A DNA stretch of 64,000 bases from Slackia heliotrinireducens DSM 20476 (GCF_000023885.1 NC_013165.1:1302001-1366000), one strand, 5' to 3'; shown: positions 33,852 to 44,568, numbered from the stretch's first letter. Numbers and translations: made by a program. The notes: generated by a model not told the origin, from the letters alone.

Positions 33852-35242
33852 GCATGGTAACCATGGGCATGAGCTACAAGACCGCTCCGATCGAATGCCG
33901 CGAGCGCGTAGCCGTCCCCGCCGAGGAAATCATCCAGGCCGACATCGACCTGAACTCCTGCGAAGACATCGACGGCGCCTTGGTGCTTTCCACCTGCAAC
34001 CGTGTGGAAGTGTACGTGGACGCCAAGACCGACCGCATCGGCTTGAACGTGCTGGAAGAATGGTTCGCCAAACGCAACGGAGAGCCGCTGGACCGTTCGC
34101 TCTACTACACAGAGCGCGGCATGGACGCCACCGAGCACCTGTTCCGCGTGGTGTGCTCGCTGGACTCCCAGGTGCTGGGCGAGGCCCAGATCCTGGGCCA
34201 GACCAAACGCGCCTTCGAAGCCGCGTCCGAAGCCGGCACCTGCAACGACGTCATGACGGAGCTATTCAAGAGCGCCCTGCGTCTGGGCAAGCGCGCCCGC
34301 ACCGAGACCGGCATCGGCACCGATTCCGTCTCGCTTTCCACCACCGCCTTCAAGGTGGCCAGCATGGTGTTCCCGAACATCGCCAAGTGCCGCGCGCTCA
34401 TCGTCGGCGCAGGTGAGATGGCCGCCCTGGCAGCCACGTACTTCGTGGACGCCAAAATGACCGACGTCACCGTGGTGAGCCGCTCCCTTGAGCATGCCCA
34501 GGCCTTCGCCGCCGAGCACGGCATCAAGGCGGGCGATTTCGCCGACCTGTACCAGCTGGCCGCCGAAAGCGACATCGTGTTCTCCATGACCGCCGCGCCC
34601 GAGCCTGTTATCCGCGCCGCAAAGCTGGAGCAGGCCCGCGAAGCCGCCGGCACCGCTGGCAAGCGCATGATCATGGTGGACGAGGCCGTGCCCCGCGACA
34701 TAGAAGACGCCTGCAACGACTTGGAAGGCGTTTCCCTGTACAACCTGGAAAGCCTCAAAGGCATCGTGGACGACGGCCTGGCCGAGCGCCTGGCGTCCGT
34801 CGCCGACGTGGAGCGCATGGTCGCCGAAGCCGAAGAGGAGTTCCTCCAGTGGATGCAGACCCGCAACGTCCTGCCCACCATCAAGGACATGTACGACAAG
34901 GGCAACGCGTTTCTTGACCAGGAATTCTCCCGCGCAGCCAAGGCGCTTGCCAAAGAGCGCGGCCAGCAGCTTTCCGACGAGGAAGAGGCCATCCTGCACG
35001 CGTACGGCGAGGCCATCGTGAAGAAGCTGCTGCACGGACCCACCGTCCGCCTGCGCAAAGAGGCCAATTCGGCCGATTCCTACTACTATACCGGCGCCGC
35101 CCGCTACCTCTTCGGGTTGGACACGTTCCCGGCCGGCACGCACCACAGGCCTTGCGGGCACCCCTGCAAAGACGGCCTGCCGTGCCCCCACGGCGTACCC
35201 GCCGACCATCAGACCCAATGCAGAACAGGGGAGAAAGAGTAA
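33848..35242 (+). CDS. hemA: Glutamyl-tRNA reductase with Cys/His-rich tail
   Basis: 464 aa. It reduces glutamate on tRNA-Glu to glutamate-1-semialdehyde, the committed step of the C5 pathway. The active-site Cys50 is in ALVLSTCNRVEVYV. The substrate region LDSQVLGEAQILGQTKRAFEAA follows (about 110-131). The NADPH fold shows VGAGEMAALAA (about 185) and VDEAVPRDIE (about 278-287; many homologues read DLAVPRD). The C-terminal dimerisation helix region is intact. After it, about 35 residues form an unusual tail with four Cys and five His (HHRPCGHPCKDG, PCPHG, DHQTQC). The stop and the hemC start overlap by one base. The tail could bind metal or heme and serve feedback control; this is inference. 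Confidence 0.95.
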   Translation: MSMVTMGMSYKTAPIECRERVAVPAEEIIQADIDLNSCEDIDGALVLSTCNRVEVYVDAKTDRIGLNVLEEWFAKRNGEPLDRSLYYTERGMDATEHLFRVVCSLDSQVLGEAQILGQTKRAFEAASEAGTCNDVMTELFKSALRLGKRARTETGIGTDSVSLSTTAFKVASMVFPNIAKCRALIVGAGEMAALAATYFVDAKMTDVTVVSRSLEHAQAFAAEHGIKAGDFADLYQLAAESDIVFSMTAAPEPVIRAAKLEQAREAAGTAGKRMIMVDEAVPRDIEDACNDLEGVSLYNLESLKGIVDDGLAERLASVADVERMVAEAEEEFLQWMQTRNVLPTIKDMYDKGNAFLDQEFSRAAKALAKERGQQLSDEEEAILHAYGEAIVKKLLHGPTVRLRKEANSADSYYYTGAARYLFGLDTFPAGTHHRPCGHPCKDGLPCPHGVPADHQTQCRTGEKE

Positions 35243-36198
35243 TGCCAGAACGATTCGTTATCGGCACCCGCGGAAGCAAGCTTGCTTTGTGGCAGACCGA
35301 AACCGTGGGTCGTGCCATCATGCGCGCGTTTCCCGAGATAGAGGTGGAAATCCGCGTGCGCAACACCACCGGCGACATCAACCTTGCCTCGCCCTTGGCC
35401 GAAATCGGCGACAAGGGCCTGTTCACCCGCGAGCTGGAAACCGACCTTTTGCTGGGCGAAGTGGACATGTGCGTCCATTCCCTTAAAGACCTGGAGACCG
35501 AACAGCCCGAGGGCTGCGTGGTGGCGGGCGTGCTGCCTCGCGCCGACGCCCGCGACGTGCTGGTGTGCGGCCCGCGCATCCAGGCCGCAAGCTTGGCCGA
35601 GGTGCCCGAAGGCAGCCGCATCGGCACCGGGTCGCGCCGCCGCGTGGCCCAGCTGAAGGCCAACTTCCCCAACATGGTGCCCGAAGGCATCCGCGGCAAC
35701 GTTGACACCCGCGTGGCCAAGGCCGAAGGCGACGATTACGAAGGCGCCATCCTGGCGGCCGCCGGCATGAAGCGCATGGGCTACGAGGACCACATCGCGG
35801 CGTACCTTCCCATCGAAGACATGATTCCCGCTCCTGGTCAGGGCGCCATCGCTATGGAGGTCCTGAAGAAAAACGAGCGCGCCTATCAAATAGCCCGCGC
35901 CCTGAACGACCCCGTGACCAAGGCCTGCACCGATGCCGAACGCTTCGTGCTGTTCTCGCTTGAGGGCGGCTGCTCGGCCCCCATCGGCGCGCACTGCCGT
36001 CTTGAGGACGGAAAGTACATCTTCGACGCCTGCGTGCTTTCGCTGGGCGGTACCAAGGCGGCCCGCTGCCACCTGGAGGCCGACGCGGATTCCGCCGACC
36101 CCATGGACATGGCCTGGGAAGTTGTGAGCGAACTTATCGGCGAAGGTGCCCGCGCCATCCTGCGCGACATCAAGAACGGCAAGGACACCGGACAATGA
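35242..36198 (+). CDS. hemC: Hydroxymethylbilane synthase (porphobilinogen deaminase)
   Basis: 318 aa from the ATG overlapping the hemA stop (TAATG); GGGGAG lies upstream. It polymerises four porphobilinogen units into hydroxymethylbilane. The start IGTRGSKLALWQT is family-typical. LGEVDMCVHSLKDL (about 71-84) carries the catalytic-site Asp. IGTGSRRRVAQL and GNVDTRV contain the substrate-binding arginines. The dipyrromethane cofactor is attached to Cys244 in EGGCSAPIGAHC. The length is normal. It overlaps the next gene by 4 bp. Confidence 0.96.
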   Translation: MPERFVIGTRGSKLALWQTETVGRAIMRAFPEIEVEIRVRNTTGDINLASPLAEIGDKGLFTRELETDLLLGEVDMCVHSLKDLETEQPEGCVVAGVLPRADARDVLVCGPRIQAASLAEVPEGSRIGTGSRRRVAQLKANFPNMVPEGIRGNVDTRVAKAEGDDYEGAILAAAGMKRMGYEDHIAAYLPIEDMIPAPGQGAIAMEVLKKNERAYQIARALNDPVTKACTDAERFVLFSLEGGCSAPIGAHCRLEDGKYIFDACVLSLGGTKAARCHLEADADSADPMDMAWEVVSELIGEGARAILRDIKNGKDTGQ

Positions 36199-37835
36199 TG
36201 TGCTCGACGAAAATATACCTGGTGGGCGCTGGTCCCGGCGATGCGGGCCTGATCACCGTCAAGGGCGCTCAGCTCATCGGCCGCGCCGATGTGGTGGTGT
36301 ACGACTACCTGTCCAACGCGGAGCTTCTGGCCTACGCCCGGCCCGACGCCGAGCTCATGTACGTGGGCAAGAAGGGCTTCGCCAAGCACATCGGCCAGGA
36401 CGGCATCAACCAGCTGCTGGTTGACAAGGCCTTCGAGCTGGACGCTGCCTACCAGGCCCGTCTGGCCGCCGTGGAAGGCGATCTGCGTGCCGAAGGCGAC
36501 GCACCCAAGACGCCCGTCATCGTGCGGCTCAAAGGCGGAGACCCCTTCGTTTTCGGACGGGGTGGGGAAGAGGCCCTGGCGCTTGAGCAGGCCGGCGTGC
36601 CCTTCGAAATAGTCCCTGGCGTGACCAGCGGCGTTGCCGCACCAGCCTATGCCGGCATCCCCGTGACCCACCGCCGCGTGGCGGCGTCGGTCACCTTCAT
36701 AACCGGCAACGAGGATCCGACCAAGGCCGAATCCGACATCGATTGGAACACCCTGGCAGGGCTCGCCAAAAGCGGCGGCACGCTCTGCTTCTACATGGGC
36801 ATGCGCAACCTGCCCAACATCTGCGCTCAGCTGACGGAGCGGGGCGTGGCGCCCGAAACGCCCGCGGCCCTGGTCCAGTGGGGAACCATGGCCTGCCAGC
36901 GTACGCTGACGGCCACCCTGGACACCGTGGCAGAGCGCGCCCGCGAGGAGGGCTTCGAGGCCCCGGTCATGACGGTGGTGGGGCCCGTGGTGGCCTTGCG
37001 CGAGCGCCTGCAGTGGTTCGAGAACGCGCCGCTGTTCGGCCGCCGCATCGTGGTGACCCGCTCCCGCACGCAGGCGGGAACCTTCTCCGTACTGTTGCGC
37101 GACCTGGGCGCGGACGTGGTCGAAATCCCGACCATCGAAATCTGCGACCCTTCATCTTTCGACGTCATCGATGCCGCCATCGAGCGCATCGCTGACTACG
37201 ATTGGCTCGTGTTCACCAGTGTGAACGGGGTCGATCGGTTCTTCAAGCGTCTCGCGGAGCCCTGCGCATCCGCTGTCGGTGGAAGCCCCAAGCAGACCCG
37301 TGACACACGGACTCTCGCAGGTTTGCGGGTGGCGGCCATCGGACCTGCAACCGCGGATGCCCTCACACGGCATGGAATCATGCCCGATGCGGTCCCCGGT
37401 GAATACCGCGCCGAAGCTGTCTTCGACGCGATGCGAGCTGCCGGCCTGGCCGCGGGGGACAAGATCCTCATCGCACGTGCGAAGGAGGCCCGCGAGACGT
37501 TGCCCGAAATGCTTGCGGAGGCAGGTTGCGAAGCCACCGTGGCGCCTGTGTACGAAACCCGCCGTCCCGCCGACGAGCAGACCGCCGAGCTGTGCGGCCG
37601 CATCGTCAACGGCGAAGTCGACGCGGTCACGTTCACTTCGTCGTCCACGGCCCGAAACCTTGTGGCCATGTTGGGAGAAGGCGCAGTTGAGACGCTGTCA
37701 AAACTGGATTTGTTCTCCATCGGGCCCATCACTACGCAGACGTTGGCCAAGCTGGGCCTGACCAACGTGCACCAGGCCGACACCTACACCATCCCGGGCT
37801 TGGTCGCGTGCATCCGCAAAGCCTACGAACGTTAG
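36195..37835 (+). CDS. cobA-hemD: Uroporphyrinogen-III C-methyltransferase / uroporphyrinogen-III synthase fusion
   Basis: 546 aa. Residues about 5-265 are the SAM-dependent methyltransferase (CobA/SUMT) that turns uroporphyrinogen III into precorrin-2: YLVGAGPGDAGLITVKG, VVVYDYL, VIVRLKGGDPFVFGRGGEEA, and PGVTSGVAAPAYAGIPVTHR. Residues about 282-546 are HemD, which cyclises hydroxymethylbilane to uroporphyrinogen III: GRRIVVTRSRTQAG, VEIPTIEI, WLVFTSVNGVDRFF, and VTFTSSSTARNL. CobA-HemD fusions are known in other bacteria; the fusion couples two consecutive steps. The ATG overlaps the hemC stop by 4 bp. No anomalies seen. Confidence 0.95.
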   Translation: MMCSTKIYLVGAGPGDAGLITVKGAQLIGRADVVVYDYLSNAELLAYARPDAELMYVGKKGFAKHIGQDGINQLLVDKAFELDAAYQARLAAVEGDLRAEGDAPKTPVIVRLKGGDPFVFGRGGEEALALEQAGVPFEIVPGVTSGVAAPAYAGIPVTHRRVAASVTFITGNEDPTKAESDIDWNTLAGLAKSGGTLCFYMGMRNLPNICAQLTERGVAPETPAALVQWGTMACQRTLTATLDTVAERAREEGFEAPVMTVVGPVVALRERLQWFENAPLFGRRIVVTRSRTQAGTFSVLLRDLGADVVEIPTIEICDPSSFDVIDAAIERIADYDWLVFTSVNGVDRFFKRLAEPCASAVGGSPKQTRDTRTLAGLRVAAIGPATADALTRHGIMPDAVPGEYRAEAVFDAMRAAGLAAGDKILIARAKEARETLPEMLAEAGCEATVAPVYETRRPADEQTAELCGRIVNGEVDAVTFTSSSTARNLVAMLGEGAVETLSKLDLFSIGPITTQTLAKLGLTNVHQADTYTIPGLVACIRKAYER

Positions 37836-37861
37836 AACACCACCAGTCAAAGGGGGATTTG

Positions 37862-39055
37862 ATGATCGGAATTTCGAAACTGTACTGCGGCGCCGTCGAG
37901 GCGTCCGATGCGCTTCGCTACCGGGGCCATGCCGCCAAGGACATGCCCAGCCACCTGCTCCAGTTCGCCGAGGACAAGAAGCCCGTGGTGGTGTGGAACT
38001 GCACCCGCACCTGCAACCTGAAGTGCGTGCACTGCTACGCTGGCTCCGACGCCCAGCGCTACGACGAGCTGACCACCGACGAAGCCAAGACCATGATCGA
38101 CGACTTGGCCGCGTTCGGCTGCCCCGTGCTGCTGTTCTCCGGCGGCGAGCCCACCATCCGCCCCGACCTGGTGGAGCTCATGGGCTACGCCAAGCAGAAG
38201 GGCATGCGCGTGGTCATCTCCACCAACGGCACGCTCATCACGCCCGAAAAGGCCGAAGAGTACGCCAAGGTGGGCCTGTCTTACGTGGGCGTGTCCATCG
38301 ACGGCGTGCCTGAGACCCACGACAAGTTCCGCGGCGTGCCCGGCTCCTTCGAGCGCTCCATGGAAGGCATCCGCAACTCCCGCAACGCCGGCATCAAGGT
38401 GGGCCTGCGCATGACCATCAACAAGCGCAACTGGCGCGAGCTTCCCGAGGTCTTCGAGATCATGAAGAAAGAGAAGATCAACCGCGCCTGCTTCTACCAC
38501 CTGGTCTACACCGGCCGCGGCAGCGAGATCATGAACGAGGATCTGAACCACGAGGAAACCCGCCAGGCCGTGCGCCTGATCATGGACCTGACCAAGCAGT
38601 GGTTCGACGAGGGCGGAAAGCCCGAGATCCTGACCGTGGACAACCACGCCGACGGCGTGTTCGTGTACCACGAGCTGCTGAAAGAAGACCCCGAGCGCGC
38701 CGCCGACGTGTACCAGCTCCTGATGATGAACAAGGGCAACTCCACCGGCAACGGCATCGGGTGTGTGAGCTGGGACGGCGAAGTGTACGCCGACCAGTTC
38801 TGGCGCCACTTCTCCTTCGGCAACGTGAAGGACCGTCCGTTCTCCGAGATCTGGAGCGACAAGTCCCGCACCGACGAGCGCAGCGAGCTCATGTTCCGCC
38901 TGAAGGACAAGCGCCCCTTCGTCAAGGGACGCTGCGCCACGTGCAAGTGGCTCGACATCTGCAACGGCAACTTCCGCGTGCGCGCCGAGGCCGCCACGGG
39001 CGATTTGTGGGCGCCCGACCCTGCATGCTACCTGACCGATGAGGAGATCTCCTAA
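37862..39055 (+). CDS. ahbC: Radical SAM 12,18-didecarboxysiroheme deacetylase
   Basis: 397 aa; AAAGGGGG lies 6 nt before the ATG. It removes the acetate side chains of didecarboxysiroheme to give Fe-coproporphyrin III. The start [20 protein letters not shown] and [21 protein letters not shown] are characteristic of AhbC/NirJ proteins. The radical-SAM cluster cysteines are C51, C55 and C58 (CNLKCVHC). [12 protein letters not shown] and [15 protein letters not shown] follow. The C-terminal auxiliary-cluster (SPASM-like) region has [15 protein letters not shown] and [20 protein letters not shown], plus a last Cys in DPACYL. It lies between cobA-hemD and hemB, with a 1-bp overlap to hemB. The assignment to AhbC over NirJ rests on gene context. 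Confidence 0.9.
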   Translation: MIGISKLYCGAVEASDALRYRGHAAKDMPSHLLQFAEDKKPVVVWNCTRTCNLKCVHCYAGSDAQRYDELTTDEAKTMIDDLAAFGCPVLLFSGGEPTIRPDLVELMGYAKQKGMRVVISTNGTLITPEKAEEYAKVGLSYVGVSIDGVPETHDKFRGVPGSFERSMEGIRNSRNAGIKVGLRMTINKRNWRELPEVFEIMKKEKINRACFYHLVYTGRGSEIMNEDLNHEETRQAVRLIMDLTKQWFDEGGKPEILTVDNHADGVFVYHELLKEDPERAADVYQLLMMNKGNSTGNGIGCVSWDGEVYADQFWRHFSFGNVKDRPFSEIWSDKSRTDERSELMFRLKDKRPFVKGRCATCKWLDICNGNFRVRAEAATGDLWAPDPACYLTDEEIS

Positions 39056-40047
39056 TGACCGAGTACGGAAAATTCCCTGCGTACCGTCCGCGCCGCATGC
39101 GCGCCAACGCCACGGTGCGCTCCTTCATCCGCGAGACGCAGATTTCCGCCGCGGACTTCATCTACCCGCTGTTCGTCATGCCCGGCGAAGGCAAGCACGA
39201 GGAGGTTCCCTCCATGCCCGGCGTGTACCAGGTGTCGCTGGACACGCTGCCCGCCGAGATCGACGAGCTTACCGATTGCGGCGTGCCCGCGGTGCTGCTG
39301 TTCGGCCTGCCGTCCCACAAGGACGAGGTGGGAAGCGAAGCCTACGACGAGCACGGCATCGTGCAGGAGGCATGCCGCGTGATCAAGGCCCATGCGCCCG
39401 AAATGTACGTGATCACCGACGTGTGCCTGTGCGAGTACACCAGCCACGGCCATTGCGGCAAGCTGGACGAGACGGGGTACGTGATGAACGACCCCACGCT
39501 TGAGCTTCTGGCCGCCGAGGCCGTAAGCCATGCTGCCGCCGGAGCCGACATGGTGGCTCCCTCCGACATGATGGACGGGCGCATCGCCGCCATCCGTTCC
39601 GCCCTTGACCAGGCCGGATTCGAGAACGTGCCCATCATGTCCTATTCCACCAAGTACGCGAGCGGCTTCTACGGGCCCTTCCGCGACGCCGCCGATTCGG
39701 CCCCGGCCTTCGGCGACCGCCGCGCCTACCAGATGGATCCCGCCAACGTTGAGGAAGGCGTGCGCGAAGCCGCCCTGGACATCGCCGAGGGCGCCGACTT
39801 CGTCATGGTCAAGCCCGCGTTGCCTTACCTGGACGTGCTGAACCGCGTGAAGCGCGAGTTCAATTTCCCCACGGCGGCCTACAACGTGTCGGGCGAATAC
39901 GCCATGATCAAGGCCGCGGCTGCCAACGGCTGGATCGACGAGAAGCGCGTCGTGCTGGAGCTTCTGACCTCCATCAAGCGCGCCGGCGCAGACGTAATCA
40001 TCACCTATCATGCGAAAGAAGCTGCACGTTGGCTTTCTGAGGAATAG
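39055..40047 (+). CDS. hemB: Delta-aminolevulinic acid dehydratase (porphobilinogen synthase)
   Basis: 330 aa; the ATG overlaps the ahbC stop (TAATG). It condenses two 5-aminolevulinate molecules to porphobilinogen in the cytoplasm. The zinc-binding cysteines C124, C126 and C134 are in [14 protein letters not shown], so this is the Zn-dependent type. The Schiff-base lysines are K200 ([16 protein letters not shown]) and K253 ([10 protein letters not shown]). The N-terminal [12 protein letters not shown] and the metal-site [11 protein letters not shown] are also present. Length and motifs are normal. Confidence 0.97.
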   Translation: MTEYGKFPAYRPRRMRANATVRSFIRETQISAADFIYPLFVMPGEGKHEEVPSMPGVYQVSLDTLPAEIDELTDCGVPAVLLFGLPSHKDEVGSEAYDEHGIVQEACRVIKAHAPEMYVITDVCLCEYTSHGHCGKLDETGYVMNDPTLELLAAEAVSHAAAGADMVAPSDMMDGRIAAIRSALDQAGFENVPIMSYSTKYASGFYGPFRDAADSAPAFGDRRAYQMDPANVEEGVREAALDIAEGADFVMVKPALPYLDVLNRVKREFNFPTAAYNVSGEYAMIKAAAANGWIDEKRVVLELLTSIKRAGADVIITYHAKEAARWLSEE

Positions 40048-40050
40048 CCT

Positions 40051-42360
40051 ATGGAACACGAGAAGAAGCACCCCGGCGGACATCCCGGCGGTATACCGCT
40101 GAAGCACCCCGCAGGCATCCCTAAAACCGGGAAGATGCCCGAATGGGTGAAGAAGATGCTGGCCGAAGGTGACAAGAGCTCCATGTCTGGACGCCGCGGC
40201 TACCGTCCCGGCGCCGGCCCGGCCGCCCAGGCCTACGAGGAGCGCACGGGCATCAAGGCGCCCAAGATTGTGGCATGGGAAATCACCCGCAGCTGCAACC
40301 TGGCCTGCGCCCATTGCCGCGCGGCGGCCCACTGCACCCCGTATCCCGGCGAGCTGTCGCTGGACGAGTGCAAGGCCGTCATGGACGACATCGCCTCGAT
40401 CACCGACCCGATCCTCATCCTGACGGGCGGCGAGCCCCTCATGCGCAAGGACATCTGGGAGATCATCGACTACGCCCATGAGAAGGGCCTGCACCCGGTC
40501 ATCGGCACCAACGGCACGCTGATCGACGACGAGACCGCAAAAAAGATCGCCGAACACGGCATCCCGCGCGTGTCGGTGTCCATCGACTTTCCCGACGCTG
40601 AGGGCCAGGACGCCTTCCGCGGCGAGAAGGGTGCCTTCGAAGGCACCGTCGAAGGCATCAAGAACCTGCAGAAGCACGGCGTGGGGGTGCAGATCAACAC
40701 CACCATCACCAAGATGAACAACCTGCTGGTGGACGACATCCACGACCTGGCACAGGAGCTGGGCGCGGTGGCGTTCCACCCGTTCTTGCTGGTGCCCACG
40801 GGCCGCGGCGAGGACCTTATCGACGTTGAACTGACGCCCGACGAGTACGAAGAGGTTCTGACCTGGGCCTATAACCGCCACAAGACCTCGCCCATGCATT
40901 TCAAGCCAACGGACTCGCCCCAGTACTACCGCATCATGCGCCAGCAGGCGGCCCTGGACGGCATCAAGGTGACCCCCGAGACGCACGGCATGGAGGCCAT
41001 GACCCGCGGCTGCTTGGGCGGCATCAGCTTCGTCTTCATCAGTCATGTGGGCGACGTGCAGCCCTGCGGCTACTTCGACATGCAGCTGGGCAACGTGAAG
41101 GAAACCCCGTTCTCGGAGATCTGGACCAATTCGCCGGTCTTCGATGACCTGCGTCATTACGACCGCCTCAAGGGCAAGTGCGGCGCCTGCGAATACAAGA
41201 GCGTGTGCGGCGGATGCCGTGCCCGCGCGCTGTCGCTGTACGGCGACTACCTGGAGGAAGAGCCCTATTGCGCCTACGTGCCCCGGAAGTTCGCCGAGGA
41301 CCGCGTCATGGATATCATCCAGACCGGGTTCCCGGTGTGCGAAAACCCGTATGCATCCATGGCGGAGCGTCTCGGCTTCCACGAGGAGGACGTGCGCGGG
41401 GCCGTGGAGCGCCTGTACAAGAAGGGGACGATCCGCCGCATCGGCGCCAGCTTCGCCGCGGCCAAGCTGGGTTACGTCTCCAGTCTGTGCGCCATGCGCG
41501 TGCCCGAGGGCCGCGTGGACGAGGTTGCTGCTGTCGTGAGCGAATATCCCCAGGTCACCCACAATTACCTGAGGAATTCCGAATACAACCTGTGGTTCAC
41601 GGTCATCGCCCGCGACCTGCAGGTCAAGCGCGACATCCTGGCTGCGATCGAGTCCGCCTGCGGCCTGCCCGTGCTGGACATGCCCGCCAGCAAGACCTAC
41701 AAGATTCGCGTGGATTTGAAGAAGGGCGCGGGCTCCAGCTACAAGAAGCCCCGCTCGCTTAAGGCCGCTCAGGACGAGGCGGCCCGTCCCTCCGCGGATG
41801 TGGCGCCGACCTACGAGCCGGGCCCGGCTTTCGATCCGTGCGACCCCTTCGACGTGGAGCTCGTGCGCTGGTCGCAGGGCGACATCGCCCGAGTCGGCGG
41901 CAAGCTGGTTGACGCCCCGTATGCCGAGGGTGCCCGGCAGCTGAGCGAGGCGCTGGGCCGCGAGGTGACGGAAGCGCAGGTCATCAAGCGTTTAGGCGAG
42001 TTTGCCGGCAACGGCGAGGCCCGGCGTGTGGGTGCCATCGTGCGCCACCGCAAGATGGGTTTCTCCGTCAACGGCATGACGGTCTGGAACGTTCCCGACG
42101 AACAGGCCGACGCCGCTGGCGCGGTGCTTGCCGCAAGCCCGCATGTGTCGCATTGCTATGCTCGTCCGCGGACGGGCGGCTGGAACGCCAATCTGTATGG
42201 TATGGTGCATGCGCAAAGCGACGAGGAGATGGCCGCCTTCGCGGCGGAGCTCGCTGCGGCGCTTACGGACGCCGGCGTGGACTTCGAAGGTCCGCAGGTG
42301 CTGGTGTCCACCAAGGAGTTCAAAAAGACGTCGATGAAATACTTCGACGAGGCCGAATAG
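40051..42360 (+). CDS. Three-part fusion: AhbD-like radical SAM heme synthase + two siroheme decarboxylase (AhbA/AhbB-like) domains
   Basis: 769 aa, starting 3 bp after hemB. Residues 5-28 are His/Pro/Gly-rich (HPGGHPGGIPLKHPAG). Residues about 70-410 are an AhbD-type radical SAM protein: C82, C86, C89 in SCNLACAHC, ILTGGEPLMR, and auxiliary-cluster cysteines C321, C339, C377, C380, C386, C389 and C407. AhbD converts Fe-coproporphyrin III to heme. Residues about 412-560 are a first AsnC/Lrp-like siroheme decarboxylase domain (GTIRRIGASFAAAKLGY, then THNYLRNSEYNLWFTV). Residues about 597-765 are a second (ARRVGAIVRHRKMGFSVNGMTVWNV, then VSHCYARPRTGGWNANLYGMVH). In characterised systems AhbA, AhbB and AhbD are separate proteins. 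Joining them places the first and last steps of the siroheme branch on one chain. Confidence 0.9.
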   Translation: MEHEKKHPGGHPGGIPLKHPAGIPKTGKMPEWVKKMLAEGDKSSMSGRRGYRPGAGPAAQAYEERTGIKAPKIVAWEITRSCNLACAHCRAAAHCTPYPGELSLDECKAVMDDIASITDPILILTGGEPLMRKDIWEIIDYAHEKGLHPVIGTNGTLIDDETAKKIAEHGIPRVSVSIDFPDAEGQDAFRGEKGAFEGTVEGIKNLQKHGVGVQINTTITKMNNLLVDDIHDLAQELGAVAFHPFLLVPTGRGEDLIDVELTPDEYEEVLTWAYNRHKTSPMHFKPTDSPQYYRIMRQQAALDGIKVTPETHGMEAMTRGCLGGISFVFISHVGDVQPCGYFDMQLGNVKETPFSEIWTNSPVFDDLRHYDRLKGKCGACEYKSVCGGCRARALSLYGDYLEEEPYCAYVPRKFAEDRVMDIIQTGFPVCENPYASMAERLGFHEEDVRGAVERLYKKGTIRRIGASFAAAKLGYVSSLCAMRVPEGRVDEVAAVVSEYPQVTHNYLRNSEYNLWFTVIARDLQVKRDILAAIESACGLPVLDMPASKTYKIRVDLKKGAGSSYKKPRSLKAAQDEAARPSADVAPTYEPGPAFDPCDPFDVELVRWSQGDIARVGGKLVDAPYAEGARQLSEALGREVTEAQVIKRLGEFAGNGEARRVGAIVRHRKMGFSVNGMTVWNVPDEQADAAGAVLAASPHVSHCYARPRTGGWNANLYGMVHAQSDEEMAAFAAELAAALTDAGVDFEGPQVLVSTKEFKKTSMKYFDEAE

Positions 42361-42369
42361 GAGAGTGTC

Positions 42370-43659
<1,290 letters not shown>

Positions 43660-43666
43660 CCCGATT

Positions 43667-43752
43667 GGGGCAAAGGGGACAGCCCCCTTTGCCCCACTGT
43701 GTCAGTAGGGACGTTTCCTTTTGACACATTTTTGTGTCAAAAGGGACAGATC
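43667..43752. repeat. REP-like element, copy 1 (with terminator-type hairpins)
   Basis: The first hairpin is GGGGCAAAGGGG / CCCCTTTGCCCC (43667-43695). The second is GTGTCA / TGACAC (43699-43727), followed by ATTTTT. The core GTGTCAGTAGGGACGTTTCC is shared with the elements at 48598 and 55739. It lies 7 bp after hemL and could end the heme operon. Confidence 0.75.
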
Positions 43753-43974
43753 AACAAGTGAACCACCTGGGGTTTTGGCAGTCATTCCGTTAAAGACATC
43801 CAAGGCATCTGACGCTTCCATCACTGCGGCAGGAGCAGGCCGATGTGCAAAAGATGGCTGTCGACTCTGGCACAATCGCGCGCCATCGGGGCAACCCGCC
43901 AGGCCGCCGAGGCATCCATGCTGCCTTCAGCGTCGGGAATGCTGATGCTCTGCGGTTTGCGTTGGCGAATCAGT

Positions 43975-44128
43975 CGATTTTTGCATCAGGTTTGAAGTTG
44001 TGCATTCCCCTCGGCTCCGAAGGCTGTTTGGCAACGGCAAAAGCCCAGGTCGGATTTCTCGACGGAGCCTGTTTTTCAGCAATCCGCGCGAAACTGAATG
44101 CACAACTCCAATTCTCGTGCAAAAATCG
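43975..44128. repeat. Inverted-repeat element
   Basis: The arms 43975-44007 and 44096-44128 (33 bp, 28 matching) begin CGATTTTTGCA and end GTTGTGCATTC. The interior of about 88 bp has no gene. It has the same general design as the other long inverted-repeat elements in the window. Confidence 0.7.
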
Positions 44129-44208
44129 GGCAAATCTCCAACCGAGAAGTTGTCCGGAGTAACCAGGGCGACGCCCCTGATATAGGAGACGCGTCCAAAA
44201 CGACCCAA

Positions 44209-44405
44209 TACCAAATCAGAGACCCCGATGAGGTAGGATTGTCGAGTTTTCTATATCGTCCAACCCTCGTAGGGGGGTCTAAAAGGGTATTTCCAAGGCT
44301 GATATCTCAGGTTTTGTCCGTCGAGCGGCTTTCCGGGCGGTCAAATAGCGGTCGCCAATATAGAAAACTCGCTTATCCTACCTCAAGGGGGCTCCAGATT
44401 TGGTA
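44209..44405. repeat. MITE-like inverted-repeat element, copy B
   Basis: 197 bp with imperfect 47-bp terminal inverted repeats. The outer ends are TACCAAATC / GATTTGGTA; the inner part TGAGGTAGGAT...GAGTTTTCTATA is shared with copy A at 30674. The interior is unrelated to that of copy A. There is no ORF and no clear target duplication. Confidence 0.8.
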
Positions 44406-44450
44406 GCAGCGCATCAAGCCGCTGCAGAACAGGATGGAACGGCTGATCGC

Positions 44451-44568
44451 GATGCCGCGCACCGAAAGCGGCGATCCCGTTGCCGTGCCCGGCCCCGTTG
44501 CCGCCCCCGACCGCGATGCCGCGCACCGAAAGCGGCGATCCCGTTGCCGTGCCCGGCCCCGTTGCCGC
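44451..44568. repeat. Tandem 64-bp duplication
   Basis: The segment starting GATGCCGCGCACCGAAAGCG at 44451 is repeated at 44515 with about 54 identical bases. Shorter decayed copies of CCCGTTGCCGTGCCCGG follow to about 44625. No gene is seen. Confidence 0.7.

Noticed and set aside
37862-39055. Assignment of the radical SAM gene to heme d1 synthesis (NirJ)
   Set aside because: No nirF, nirN or nitrite reductase genes are present, and the neighbouring gene supplies AhbA/AhbB/AhbD-like domains, so AhbC fits better.
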